From Gentiana macrophylla (Eukaryota > Streptophyta > Magnoliopsida > Gentianales > Gentianaceae), in NCBI GenBank assembly GCA_026214975.1, contig CM047808.1:10628267-10692266 (forward strand): a stretch of DNA of 64,000 nt. Reading direction: 5' to 3'. The position numbers and the translations under genes are program-made. Positions 23,158 to 33,880 of this stretch are shown here, one piece after another. Under the pieces are notes generated by a model. That model was given only the letters and a program-made list of their open reading frames with translations. It had not been told where the DNA came from and made no database searches. How positions within the stretch are numbered: position 1 is the stretch's first letter; each line of letters opens with the position of its first letter.

Positions 23158-24207
23158 GTTTCTTAGCAGGTTTGGCTCTCAAAAATTCATATTCTTCTAG
23201 GAGGTTAAGTGTGTATTTTCTTTGTGAAATGGATATGCCTTTTGGACATCTAGCAGCTTCAATGCCTAGGAAATATATCAATTTTTCAACATCTTTGATT
23301 ATGAACTGCTGATGCAAAATATCCTTAACTTTCTAAATCAACTCTTCACTGGGGCTAGCAACTATAATGTCATCCACGTATACCGTAAGGCAATGAATGA
23401 CTGTCCTGACCCTTTTGTGAATAATGGTCATGTTTGGATTGAATGAATCCTTGAGCCTCCAATGATTCAGTTAACTTGCAATTCCACTGTCTGGTGGCTT
23501 GTTTAAGACCATATAGTGATTTGGTAAGTTTGCAAACTTGGTTTGGTTTAGTTGATGCACAGCCTGATGGTAATTGCATGTATACTTTATCATGTGGATC
23601 CCCATGTAGAAAAGTAGTGTTGACATCCAGTTGATGTAAATTCCAGTTGTTAGTTTCTGTTGCTGCAAGTAAGGTTCTGACTGTAGTAATCTTGACAACA
23701 GGGGAAAAGGTTTCTTGATAATCAATCCCATATGTCTGAGTGTAGCCTTTTGGTACTAATCTTGCTTTGTATCTCTCTACTGATCCATCAGGATTATGTT
23801 TGATTTTGTATACCCATTTGCACCCTATTGGTTTCTTGCCTGGAAGCAAATCAACTATCTCCCAAGTGTGAGTCTTTTGTAAAGCTTCAAGTTTTTTGTT
23901 CATGGTCACCTTCTATTCATCATGCTTGATAGCTTGATTGTAGGTCTTAGGCTCTTTAACTGCATCAATGGCATTATGAATCTGGCATAGTCTACTGAGA
24001 GATTGTCCAGACTCATTACTTCACTCAGCACAAGTGGAGTCTGCTGAACATTATGAGCACCTCCTTGATAAAAGGTTCATGATTTCCTTGTTCTTGTGGA
24101 CCTTCTTGGTTGTGTGGGTTCAGGTGCCTGATGTACTGGTGCCTGCCTTTCATTGGATTGATCAGTAGCTGCTGATCCCATTGTTGGTTGGTCTGCTGAT
24201 CAAGAAA
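23158..24207 (-). pseudogene. Copia fragment D, left arm: RT linker and reverse transcriptase
   Basis: Minus-strand reading: a linker with TQPRRSTRT-like text (about 24100), then HTWEIVDLLPGKKPIGCKWV, HQLDVNTTFLHGDPHDKVYM, SLYGLKQATRQW, TVYVDDIIVA (near 23375) and QFIIKDVEKLIYFLGIE. It ends LLEEYEFLRAKPAKK at the element B LTR boundary. This is a Ty1/copia RT, broken by a frameshift at YVDD. The following part of the same protein lies on the opposite strand (24208 onward). Confidence 0.85.
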
Positions 24208-24992
24208 CCTCCTAGAAGAATATGAATTTTTGGGAGCCAAACCTGCTAAGACACCTATGGAGTCCAAGCAGACTTTACAACATGGTGATTCACCATTTTT
24301 AGAAGATAACACTGCATACAGATCTCTAGTGGCTAAATTAATTTACCTCACCTTTACCAGACCAGACATTCCCTTTGCAGTACAACAACTAAGTCAATTT
24401 GAAAACCATATTAAGGCATCTTATAGACTGTTAAGATACTTGAAGACCAATCCTGGCCAAGGAATCTTCTTCCCAGCAGACAATAATCTTGTACTTAAGG
24501 GTTTTACATATTGTGATTGGGCTGGTTGTCCTGAAACTAGAAGATGAGTATCATGTTATATGATGTTTCTAAGAGATGCTCAAATCTCCTGGAAAGCAAA
24601 AAAACAAACAACAATTGCTGAAATCTCATCTGAGGCTGAGTACAGGGCCATGGCAAATGCAGTTTCTAAAATTTAGTGGCTTATCTATATACTACAGGAC
24701 TTACAAATTCAAGTTCAGTTGCCTGCTGTGTTATTTTATGACAATGCTAGTGCAATGGACATTGCTCACAATCCTGTCTTTCATGAAAGAACCAAACATA
24801 TTGAAATATACTGTCATGTTGTGAGAGACAAAGTCAAATCAGGACTTATCAAACTCCTTCCAGTCAATACAAAAGAACAAATAGCTGACATCCTCACCAA
24901 GGCCTTGGATGCACCTATTTTCTCTTATCTACTAGACAAATTGGGAGTTTCAAAGATGTTCCAGACTTCAAGTAGCTTATGGGAATGGTGAG
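24208..24992 (+). pseudogene. Copia fragment D, right arm: RT end and RNase H
   Basis: Plus-strand reading starts LLEEYEFLGAKPAKTPMES, then LVAKLIYLTFTRPDIPFAVQQLSQF and WAGCPETRR. RNase H text follows in shifted frames (ISSEAEYRAMAN near 24630; FYDNASAMDIAHNPVFHERTKHIEI from 24735; QIADILTKALD near 24875). It continues the polypeptide that the left arm begins on the other strand, so one copia has been inverted internally or two copies are joined head to head. Confidence 0.85.
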
Positions 24993-25031
24993 TGCAAGCT
25001 GTTCATGTACCACTCACAGCTTGATGAGGGG

Positions 25032-25356
25032 TGTTCTGAGATAAAAGGCGATGGGAATGCTGAGTGCACTCTGCTGATCATATGAAGATATCGGCGACCT
25101 TCCGACAAAGATGAACACCAAAGCGACTGGCGACGATGAGACACCAAAGAAATTTCATTATTAGTTTAGTTAGTTTAATATAAAAACGGTTATTTTATTG
25201 TAATATGTTATAACCGTTTGTAATCGAATTCTAATCGGTTCATGAGGTGTATGATGTAATAAATACCCCATGATCGTATTACGTTGAAATCAACTTGTAA
25301 CTTTTACTTGATCAATAATAATTCCGTATTTTATTTTGTTTGTTTGTAATTCTACA
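25032..25356 (+). repeat. Copia D 3' LTR (probable)
   Basis: Starts TGTTCTGAGATAAAAGG directly after a GATGAGGGG purine tract that follows the RNase H end. It ends TGTAATTCTACA, about 325 bp. No second LTR is in the window, so the boundaries rest on TG/CA ends and position. Confidence 0.6.
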
Positions 25357-26485
25357 AACTTCATCACCCTATGGGTTGAAAAGTCAAATGACATTTAATG
25401 CAATGAGGGAGACGCTACCGAGCACTGGAGACGAAATTAAGGTGAATATCCGGAAAAATAAGACGGGAACCGACTATTGGTATAAAAAGCCACTTAGGTC
25501 AAATTTTAAACACACATTTTTTGCATCAGGATTTTATTTTTTTCTCCACAGCAGTTTTTATTTTTCCTTAGGTTACATCTATTATTTTTCCCTTCCAAAT
25601 TCTGCAAGAACAACAATAAATTATGTTTTTTATTTTGCGATTGATACACAACAAAATGACGATTCGAGTCCAAATTGTAACAGTTTCTTTTGGTAATTTT
25701 ATTTCAACCTTTTTATCATGTCTATTGTTGATTTCTTCATGAATTCTTGTGCTTTTATTTCTATTATTATGAATAGCTAGATTATGTGATTGAACTACGA
25801 AATTGATGCATAAACGATGATCTAGGGATGAGTAGAGCTTAAAAATTAAATCTTTTAAATTGTTGTGTCCTAAAATTTGATCTTAATGCTTGAATTAATT
25901 TGATCAACTGAATCACTAAGGACGAGCTTAAACCGACCAACCAACCAATGGTTTCTAATGAATATGTTTTGGGTGCAATCCCCTAACTGGTCCATATGCG
26001 CTAATACCACAACCTAGTTACCATATATTCGGTTCAACAATCCCTACATGGGATTCAATTGACCTAATATGATTAAGAACTATGAGATGCTCGTCATCCA
26101 CCGAGTTCACGGCTTAGCTAGAATAACCTTTCCAAGGAACAGGCTGCGAATAAATCGACTAGTTCGTGCATGGAAATCCTAAAACTCTAGTTTGCACACT
26201 CCCTCGCAAAGTACATTTATAAATGTTATGTGTTGAATCAAAAAGGTGTTAAGAGTAGTGTTCCTGACCATAATTTAGCTATTCCTTTTATCCTACTTTT
26301 AAAGTTAGTATTTTATCTTTTTCTAGTTATAATTACCTTGAACAATATTTGTGAACCTGAACTAAATACGAAAGTGGTTGTGATACTTGACCAATTCCTC
26401 GCGAGATACAACATTGCTCGCCGTTGTAGTATAACCGACCCGGTACTCTGACGGTTAAAGTTGGTTTGCTATAATTTGGCCATCA
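25357..26485 (+). repeat. Relic of a Ty3/gypsy-type LTR
   Basis: No gene. TATAAAAAGCC occurs near 25480. The end GTAGTATAACCGACCCGGTAC (26427-26447) then TTGGCCATCA resembles the U5 ends of gypsy LTRs, and element B has ATCGACCCGGCATTAG at the same place. No primer site follows. Boundaries are uncertain; probably a solo or truncated LTR. Confidence 0.4.
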
Positions 26486-27099
26486 AGTAGCACAAATTCA
26501 ATTGCTTGGCCAAAACTTGACTCATTATTGATTGACAAGATTTTGTGCAAAAGAGGTTGCACCAGTATTGTCCCACTAAACAGCAGACACACCCAATAGC
26601 TTCACACCTAACTCTTAAAGCAATTGTTCAGCTGATACGGTAATCAATCTTAGATCATTGATTATGACATTATGCAAATCAACATTATGACATTTTTGAT
26701 ATCGAATTACCTTCAAAATAGGGCTTAAATGGCATTAATTATATCGATATAAATCACATGTAAAAGAGTTTAATTTGATTATTAGTTACGTGTGAGTTTT
26801 TATCCCAACTTTATCGTATTTATATCGTGAATCCATATAGAATCATGTTATTGCAATTTTTATGATTTTATGTAGGAAATTGTGGATTAAATATTCGAGC
26901 TGAAGCAGAATTGGGACAGTGCAAGCAGATAAGCCCAAGATTGGTCCAGAAAGATATCCAGAACAAGCTGCTGGACCAGGCTGAGTGTTGACCATGTTGC
27001 TTTCCCTAGGGCACCCTCGGTAAAGAGCACCGCCCAAAATATAAAAAGGGCAGTTTAGTCCACTTGGAGTCTAGGGCAGCTAATTATGTATAATTAGGA
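26486..27099. other. AT-rich spacer with a U3-like segment
   Basis: No gene seen. 26740-27098 looks like a partial gypsy U3: TGATTTTATGTAGG near 26865, then AATATAAAAAGGGC at 27036-27050 as a TATA region. It is cut by the LINE tail at 27100. This is a weak assignment. Confidence 0.3.
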
Positions 27100-27870
27100 T
27101 TTTTTTTAGGAGAAAAACCATTCCATTAATTAATATCCGCCGAACAAGCTAAAATTACATTCAAAGGGGGAGAGGAGCCCCAAGAAACACTTCCTACTAA
27201 CTCCAACCCTTTTTTAGCCAACAGATGTGCCGGAAAATTTCCGTTGCGCTTAAAAATGGAGAAACTGAAATAAGAGAAACATGCTAAAAAGCTACGACAA
27301 TCTTCGACAATATTTCCCAAGTCCGATAAATCTTGCATCTCTGCATTCATCTTCTGGCACACAGTAAGACAGTTTGGTACAATGATCACTTTGAAGAAGC
27401 CCTATTGAATCGACAGAAAAATCGCATGATACACCGTTAAAGCTTCTCCTACTCCAACATCATAGTGTCCTTCCAACTTTCTTGAGAAGGATTGGATAAT
27501 AATGTCATTCCTATCACGAACTAATCCTCCAATTGATGTTGAACTTCCACTAAAAGCCGCGTCGATGTTGAATTTAACCATGTCATCACAAGGGGGAGCC
27601 CATACAGTCGGGTGGGGCTTCTCCAATTGGTAGAGTATATTTTTTGTAACAACAACGAAATTCTCTATTGCCTCCGATTCAGCCCAGCGGATGATACTAG
27701 CAGCATCATCGGTGCGCTCACCTTCAAAGATAATAGAGCATCTATTAATTTTTCCAGATACGCCATAAAACGTTGATAATGAAAGACACATGGAGCTCAG
27801 TTTCCTTTTTCTGCAAGACGTCAAAAAAATCTGCCATTGAAACAACTCAGAGTTGCAACCAAAAATCCCC
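27100..27870 (-). mobile_element. 5'-truncated LINE with RNase H domain
   Basis: Minus-strand reading: VKFNIDAAFSGSSTSIGGLVRD (27500-27580), GVGEALTVYHAI and, after one frame change, DLSDLGNIVEDCRSFL with NFPAHLLAKKGLEL. This is the plant non-LTR-retrotransposon RNase H (RVT_3 type). It ends with a short stretch reading ATGGTTTTTCTCCT before an A tract on the minus strand (27101-27107), the common plant LINE 3' end. RT and endonuclease are missing, as expected for 5' truncation. Confidence 0.8.
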
Positions 27871-28419
27871 CATCGGGAGTACTTCAGCTTTTGTATGCTT
27901 TTACAATTGGTGAATCATCATAAAGGAAGTGACTAGGAGAATCGTCTTGTTTTTTCTAGGTAATATTGTTGATCGTTTCTTCTACATTTTATGAATTTGT
28001 CATTGGTTTGTAAATCCAAGTATCTTTGGGCTAATTTATTTGTATATTGAATCGTACCATGTTAATATGAACCGTATCATAGTTAATTTTATATTGAATC
28101 ATACATGGAGATGCCCGTATTCGGGGAAAACTTCGCCTTGGTTGGTTTCCCAACGGTCTAAATCGAGAAAACGTCCGAATTGATTTATTTTCCCGATCCG
28201 AATCGTCTCCGGTTACTTCTATTTTCCGGTGTTAATTTACGCATGTCTAGAACTTGATATCTTCTTTGCATGTTACAATCGTAAATTTTTCTTGAAGGAA
28301 CTTAGGTTGAAGAGAGGGGCGAGTGCCCTTACTCATATGATGCATCCGCCTTTGTAATCGATAATGATAAGTGGTTGATTTGTTAATATATTAAGGATAC
28401 AATAAATAAATAAAAAGTA
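27871..28419. other. Intergenic, nothing recognised
   Basis: AT-rich sequence without a convincing ORF, RNA gene or terminal repeat. Confidence 0.5.
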
Positions 28420-28683
28420 CTACATCCGTCCCAAAATGTAAATCCGTTTATGACTTTTCACATATATTAATAAAGTGGTTAAATGTAATTAATTATAGTG
28501 GTAAAAGTCTAGAATACTCTTTGACTCTCATTAATGTAATTGTTGTAGAATAAGTTGATGTATAATAAATTAGGGGTAAAAGGAAGAAAAATGTAATAAA
28601 TGCACAATTGGTATTCTAAATGAACTTGTATTATGGGACAAATTCAAAAGGTTTAACGCACTTACATTTTGGGACAGATGTAG
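28420..28683. mobile_element. Stowaway-like MITE 1
   Basis: 264 bp with terminal inverted repeats CTACATCCGTCCCAAAATGT (28420-28439, and its complement at 28664-28683), flanked by TA on both sides (28418-28419 and 28684-28685). This is the Tc1/mariner-type Stowaway pattern (CTNCNTCCGTCCC, TA target). No coding capacity. Confidence 0.9.
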
Positions 28684-28736
28684 TAATAAATTCTGCATTT
28701 GAAATGTAAATGACTTATATTTTTAAACAAAACTAA

Positions 28737-28774
28737 ATAAATAGAGTGATTTATATTTTAAGACGGAACGAGTA
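28737..28774. repeat. Half-MITE remnant
   Basis: TTATATTTTAAGACGGAACGAG resembles the right end of a Stowaway-like MITE with a decayed tip. No left partner was identified. Confidence 0.4.
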
Positions 28775-28997
28775 AAATCTTTGAAATTACCGTCATGAAT
28801 AGGTCAATGATGCATCTGGGTGAGAGAGGATCTATGTTTTGCGAGGAAACTGACAGACACAAAGGTGTCAAAGGCATTAAATAATTTTTGGGTAAATGCA
28901 TTAAACAGTCAATGTGTCGAAAAAGCACAATTTCTTTTTTTGAACAACGAAAAAGCTTAATTTGAAGATTCATAATTTTTTGTTTTATATATATATA

Positions 28998-29272
28998 CTA
29001 CCTCCGTCACCGAAATATAAAGCATCCTAAAATTTTCATGCAGATTAAGGAAGTAGTTTAATGCTATATTTTTAAAAGTTAATGTCTAAAATACTCATTA
29101 ACTATAATTAATATAATAGTTATTAAGTAATGAAAAGTGATTAGATTCATAATAAATTAGAGGTAAGATAGAGAAATAAACGATATGTGTTGCATTGGTA
29201 ATGTGGGACTGACCTATATTGTGGGACAAATCTAAGAGTGTATGATGATTTATATATCTCGAACGGAGGTAG
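28998..29272. mobile_element. Stowaway-like MITE 2
   Basis: 275 bp with ends CTACCTCCGTCACCG (28998) and CGAACGGAGGTAG (to 29272), flanked by TA on each side (28996-28997, 29273-29274). A different subfamily from MITE 1. It lies about 200 bp upstream of the knottin-like gene. Confidence 0.85.
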
Positions 29273-29476
29273 TATACACTAATTAATAAATCCCTTAACT
29301 ATTTCAAGATGGAATTTCTTGTTGACTATTTCCAGCCGATCGAGGAAATATTTGAAGATTCATACGGTGTATACACATATTGTTGTTAGTATTTATACAC
29401 ATGCATGTCCCTAGAAAGACCATAGAATTAATTGAGCATTTGTAATAAGCGAATCAGTTTAATTAACCATCAAACG

Positions 29477-29895
29477 ATGACAAATCTTTATCAAGGAGTT
29501 GTATTCATCATCTTGCTAATTGTTTGGACAAGTGTGCCAAATTATAATTTTGCTGGCTTATCTTTGGGTCCCTTGACCTGCTTTCGAGGTGAGTATCAAT
29601 TACAAATGCATTTGAGTCTACTCGTGTTGATACTATATAGGATTTAAGCTCGATTCAATAAAAAAACTGAGGCTCAAAACTTGATCTTGTCATTAAAAGG
29701 AAAGATCAAACTCGACTCATTTAATAATCGGCCCAATTTTTCAGTTTGTTTTTCTTCTTCAAAATTCATTCATTTTTATTTAAATGTCAATATCGAGCTC
29801 TACTCATTTATTCAAAAATACTGGCTACTCTTACGTTCTTATTTAATTGTCAGTAGTTGTTAAAAATAAAAATTCCTTTTTATTTGTCTTAGTTA

Positions 29896-29930
<35 letters not shown>

Positions 29931-30358
29931 AAACTGTCTTAGTTACATTTCCAATTTATTATATTTTTTTACATCTACCCTTAAAGGAAGGGAGATTGAG
30001 AACAACACTGCATTAACCATGTATATTCAAGGGTGTTATTGTCATTTTTGATATTAAGTCAAAGTATTAACCACTCTCCTTAATATATGTGTGCTAAATA
30101 TGAACGGAGAGTGTAATATTTTATCAATATAATTATTTTAATTTGAAGCTTCATATCGGCTCAGTTAATTATTTAGCTCAATTCGAGATCAAACTCGGAA
30201 AACTTGAATCGTATCAAACTCCTTTTGAAAATTCATCTCCATGGTTTGAAAAAAGAGGGTTACTAATTCACATATACTCCCTCCGTTTCTAATTATATGT
30301 CACGTTTGTGAATAACACACAGAAAATGAGTAGTCCAAAAAAAAACTTGGAAAGTGTA

Positions 30359-30409
<51 letters not shown>

Positions 30410-31079
30410 GGCCGGCCCACCTATAAGCGGGTCAGGCGACCGACGTAATCTCACCATCAGGGCGAGGCCCAACGACATGTTTTACTTTTAAAAAAATCGT
30501 GTAGACTAAATCTCAATCAACCCAATATAATGTGTTGACAAAAAAAATTATTACTGAAATGATTTGTATAACATGTGATACTTTAAAAAAAAAAATTAAA
30601 GGTCACAATGTCACAATAGAACACATATAATTCAATTGGAAAGTAGAAAGATATATAAAAGATGTGCGTTACAAGTGGAAAAAAAAATAGATTTATGGTT
30701 TGTTTTAATTTTTTATTATATATCTATCCAACCGACAAAAGACCCGTTCAACCGATCCGTCTTAGGCCTCCTTTGCATATATAGGCCGGCCCTATATATA
30801 TATATATAGTTGATACGTACATCAGTTATGCAGTAATTTATCTATCTTAACATAGTTGTGGTGCATGGTAGTTACGGTTTAAAATCCACAGTTACCAAAT
30901 TAAGTAGAAAATGTTATAATTAAACATTACTGACTATGAATTATACTCTGATAGTTGAAGCAATGCCGTGCAGTGGAGAGGCTTGTCCTAAGGGAGTAGA
31001 TACATGTGGAGATGGATGCACTTGCAATCTGACTATGGATGAAGATGGTAATCTTGGTTCCAGTTGCGATCCAGAATAA
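29477..31079 (+). CDS. Putative secreted knottin-like cysteine-rich peptide, two exons
   Basis: Exon 1 is 29477-29588: ATG, then a hydrophobic signal-like stretch (VVFIILLIVW, residues 8-17), closing at a consensus donor AG|GTGAGT. Exon 2 is 30955-31079 (or 30961-31079; two AG acceptors six bases apart keep the same frame). The joined product is about 78 residues. The mature part has six cysteines spaced C-X4-C-X6-C-X3-C-X-C-X13-C, with the CTC pair typical of inhibitor-cystine-knot peptides such as pea albumin-1 type. It then ends in CDPE and TAA. An extra Cys lies at the end of exon 1. An intron between signal and mature regions is usual for such genes. Likely secreted defence or inhibitor peptide; family not certain. 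The 1.37 kb intron holds a poly-T insertion, a half-MITE end and a TA microsatellite. Confidence 0.65.
29885..29950 (-). mobile_element. Tiny retroposition scar in the knottin-like gene intron
   Basis: A 34 bp insert (29901-29934), 29 T plus GAAAC, is flanked by the exact 16 bp repeat TGTCTTAGTTACATTT (29885-29900 and 29935-29950). On the minus strand it reads GTTTC plus a poly-A tail, the signature of target-primed reverse transcription cut off after a few bases. Confidence 0.8.
30276..30305 (+). repeat. Isolated Stowaway-like terminal repeat
   Basis: CTCCCTCCGTTTCTAATTAT at 30276 is a standard Stowaway end. I found no partner end downstream, so this is a broken MITE. Confidence 0.5.
30368..30407. 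repeat. (TA)n microsatellite
   Basis: About 20 TA units after a short GT run, within the intron of the knottin-like gene. Confidence 0.95.
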
Positions 31080-31644
31080 TAGAGCTATATATATATATAG
31101 CCAAGACGAGTACTATTAACACGTTGGGCTCGGCTCGCTCACTCGCTCCCTAAAATTTGATCACCTTCTTCTTCTTCTGCATTAACTGTTATCCTCCTTT
31201 TCTTCTGCATTAACTGTTCCTCCATCTCTTTGTCTTTCTCATAGAGAGGATTAATCTTCAATATTCCGTAGAATATATGTCTCAATACTACTGTATGTTC
31301 TAGTTGTCCTTTTACTCTTTGCCTTTTTGAATTCTAGCTAGCTACTATGCAAGCTAGTTGCTGTCATATTTACATTGTGTTTCTTTTTATCTTTTCATGT
31401 ATTTCACAAGTTTGCGTTGTTCGATATATCATGTGGAATTAAATTAATAAGCAGAAGGTTTGATTGTGGTTCTATACCTTGCATTTTACTGTTCTCTGTT
31501 AGATATTTATTCATACATTAAATAATTTGTTATTGTTTACATTCGGTTTGGCGTAATAAAACGGGGTCGTTGTGAAAGCCGAATTCATGCATCTGTGAAG
31601 TGATGCTGAAAGGAAATGATTTTTAATTCCCTGATCATTTATAT
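31080..31644. other. 3' flank of the knottin-like gene
   Basis: No second gene. A short TA run at 31086-31099 and a duplicated TCTTCTGCATTAACTGTT (31172-31189 and 31201-31218) are the only structures noted. Confidence 0.5.
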
Positions 31645-31960
31645 CACTACTAAAAAAAACTACCTTTTGACGCAAAGGAAAAGTGCCACTAAAACCTTAA
31701 AAAATATCACTATAGACCTATTGCCACGTCTAAAGCTTTTATGTCACCCATGACAAGCAACTATATGGCAAAAACCTTTTGCAAACTTGTTGCCACACCG
31801 CGGCAATAACTTAAAACCTATTGCCACGGTAAGAAATGCCACATATATAGAAAAAATATATATTAAATGAAGAAAAGAAAATTATTTATTTCTTGCCACG
31901 CTTTTATTCGTTGCCACAAAAAAAACAATTAATTTAGCAAAAAAAAAGAGCAAAAAATAG
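31645..31960 (+). mobile_element. CACTA-like terminal fragment
   Basis: Begins CACTACTAAAAAAAACTACC and carries a cluster of TTGCCAC(G) motifs (about 31720, 31790, 31818, 31892, 31910). This is like the subterminal repeats of En/Spm elements. No matching right end was found nearby, so probably a broken copy. Confidence 0.5.
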
Positions 31961-31967
31961 TTTATGC

Positions 31968-32090
31968 GCCCCCCCCTGCCCCCCACCTCGGCTCACCTTT
32001 GCCTTTGCCCACCCACCCCCCCCCTACCCCTACCCCTACCCGGCCCTACTCAATCTCCCACCCACACTCCCACACGCACCCCCGCGTATA
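31968..32090. repeat. C-rich low-complexity tract with quadruplex potential
   Basis: Runs of 6-9 C, including CCCCTACCCCTACCCCTACC at 32020-32039. The minus strand carries four or more G runs spaced by TA, able to form a G-quadruplex. It is not the plant telomere repeat CCCTAAA. Confidence 0.8.
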
Positions 32091-32190
32091 TTCCCACTAA
32101 GCCCGACCTTTATCAAGATTTTAAGTAACCAAATGTCTTTTTCATAACCACGTATTTGCCAATATTCACATAACCAAAATTAAACACTAT

Positions 32191-33505
32191 AAAAAAAAAA
32201 AAAAAAAAAAAAAAAACAATGGTGGAACTTCATTGCAACTCTATTTAAACAGTGAACTTATGTAAGTTGTATCATCAGTGAACTTGATTGCAACTCTTAC
32301 GACGATCTTTGGATCTCGTCTAATTAATAATCGGGTCTATTATCCTTGTGACAATGATCTTTAATCCAAAGAACCTAAATCGTGTTAGAGGGGGGTGTTT
32401 TTTGGATGTCTTTTTAGACTAAGCTCGTGAGTTATTTCTCTCAAGTTGCCTACGTATCCAATGACTATCTTGGAATCAAGTCTCCGTAGTTCCTTAGGGT
32501 TGTTTATATAGGAGACGATTTATCCATTTCCTTGTCCTGCAAGGATTTACATTATATTATTATTAATATTATTTCCCTAAGAATATGCACACATAGACCC
32601 CTATGATTTAGGGATAATTATAGATATATTTAAATGTCAGGATTAAAGTCTTAATGACCCATGATTTTTTCCTTATTTATCTTTAATTATCTAGCACGTG
32701 GAATAACAAATGGGCCACGACCCCCTTTTCGAGTTCATTATTATAGTGAATTGTTGTTTACATAATTAAACCACTATCCGAGTTTAACCTTGATAGTGTC
32801 ATCGACATTTTGACAAGAAACACACAACCTTGTATAATGAGACTACACAAGTCTTTCGGTGAACATACTTCAAAGATGTGTATGATTATCACATGAATTA
32901 TACCACTTGCGCAAAATAACATTGATCAATGGGCCTCTGACACAATATGCTGAGGACAAGACACGTCCCCGCACCTACTATCTCCTAGTCTCAAACATTA
33001 ACGCCCCGATCCCGGACACTGAGTCCATATCCGGGAAAGAAACGTTCGGCACATATAATATTAAATAAATCAATATTATATGTAAGCCTCTGCTACGTCG
33101 TATCGAGTTTAGCATTAATGGAAGCTAAAAGACTCGGGTAATTTTTTTTTTGAAACAACGAGAATGGAAATACAACATCTAAAGATAGAAAGATAACTAA
33201 AACAACCACAGCCATCTTACAATCGTACGATGTTTAAAAGAAAAACAACAACATTATTTACAAGAGTTTCCAAAGAAAAGTACAATAAGTCTTACAGAAG
33301 TAAAACAACATAGTCTTGTACAGCTCAAAGAAAGATAATAAAAGTATCAACACAACGTCCTCAAAGATCGCCCTCAAAATCTTCATCGATTTCTTGATCC
33401 ACCTGCTCATCTTCTCATTCCCAAAACACACAAAACAAATACGTATTCAAGGTAAGTACTTAGTAAAAAACAGAAGTTATTGTATTAAACAAGTATACAA
33501 AGTAT
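32191..33505. other. Decayed repeat-derived spacer
   Basis: Starts with an A26 run (32191-32216). 32300-33130 reads like an LTR relic but has no partner. At 33142-33165 a T run followed by GAAACAACGAGAATGG reads on the minus strand as a retroposon tail (GTTTC then poly-A), like the scar in the knottin-gene intron. No gene supported. Confidence 0.4.
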
Positions 33506-33880
33506 TCATTATCAACTGCTGAAGCTGAGTATATGGCTCTTACTGAAGCAGCCAAGGAGGGTATCCGGTTGAAGGGACTAGGCAGTGATTTGGGGCTACA
33601 TCAGGATCAAGCTGAGATTTATTGTGACAATTTGAGTGCAATTTGAGTAGCTGAGGATCATTTTCATCATGAGAGAACCAATCATATTGATGTGATGTAT
33701 CATTTTCTGAGAAATGAGAAGAGGGTTATAGTGAAGAAGACCAGCACCAAGGATAATCCGGCTGATAGGTTCACTAAACCAGTTCAGCAGAGCAAGTTTC
33801 ACTTGTGTCTGGACTTGCTGAATATTCAAGCTTGTAAGCTAAAGTCTGGATACTCAGTTGAGGGCAGATCAACTTGAGTG
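33506..33880 (+). pseudogene. Copia fragment G: RNase H C-terminus
   Basis: Plus-strand STAEAEYMALTEAAKEGI, IYCDNLSAI then an in-frame TGA, HHERTNHIDVMYHFLR and DNPADRFTKPV. These are the copia RNase H blocks (AEAEY, DN, HIDV, ADxxTK). Only the last ~125 residues of pol remain. The element's LTR end lies downstream at 34611, joined to the F-box gene. Confidence 0.85.

Noticed and set aside
25340..25696. 118-codon ORF after the copia D LTR
   Set aside because: Covers an LTR relic with a TATA region and T-rich leader; Phe/Tyr-rich composition is what T-rich DNA gives.
30293..30478. Minus-strand ORF with (IY)n
   Set aside because: Direct translation of the TA microsatellite.
32016..32041. CCCCTACCCC repeats as interstitial telomere
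   Set aside because: The plant telomere unit is CCCTAAA; these lack the AAA and are part of a general C-rich tract.
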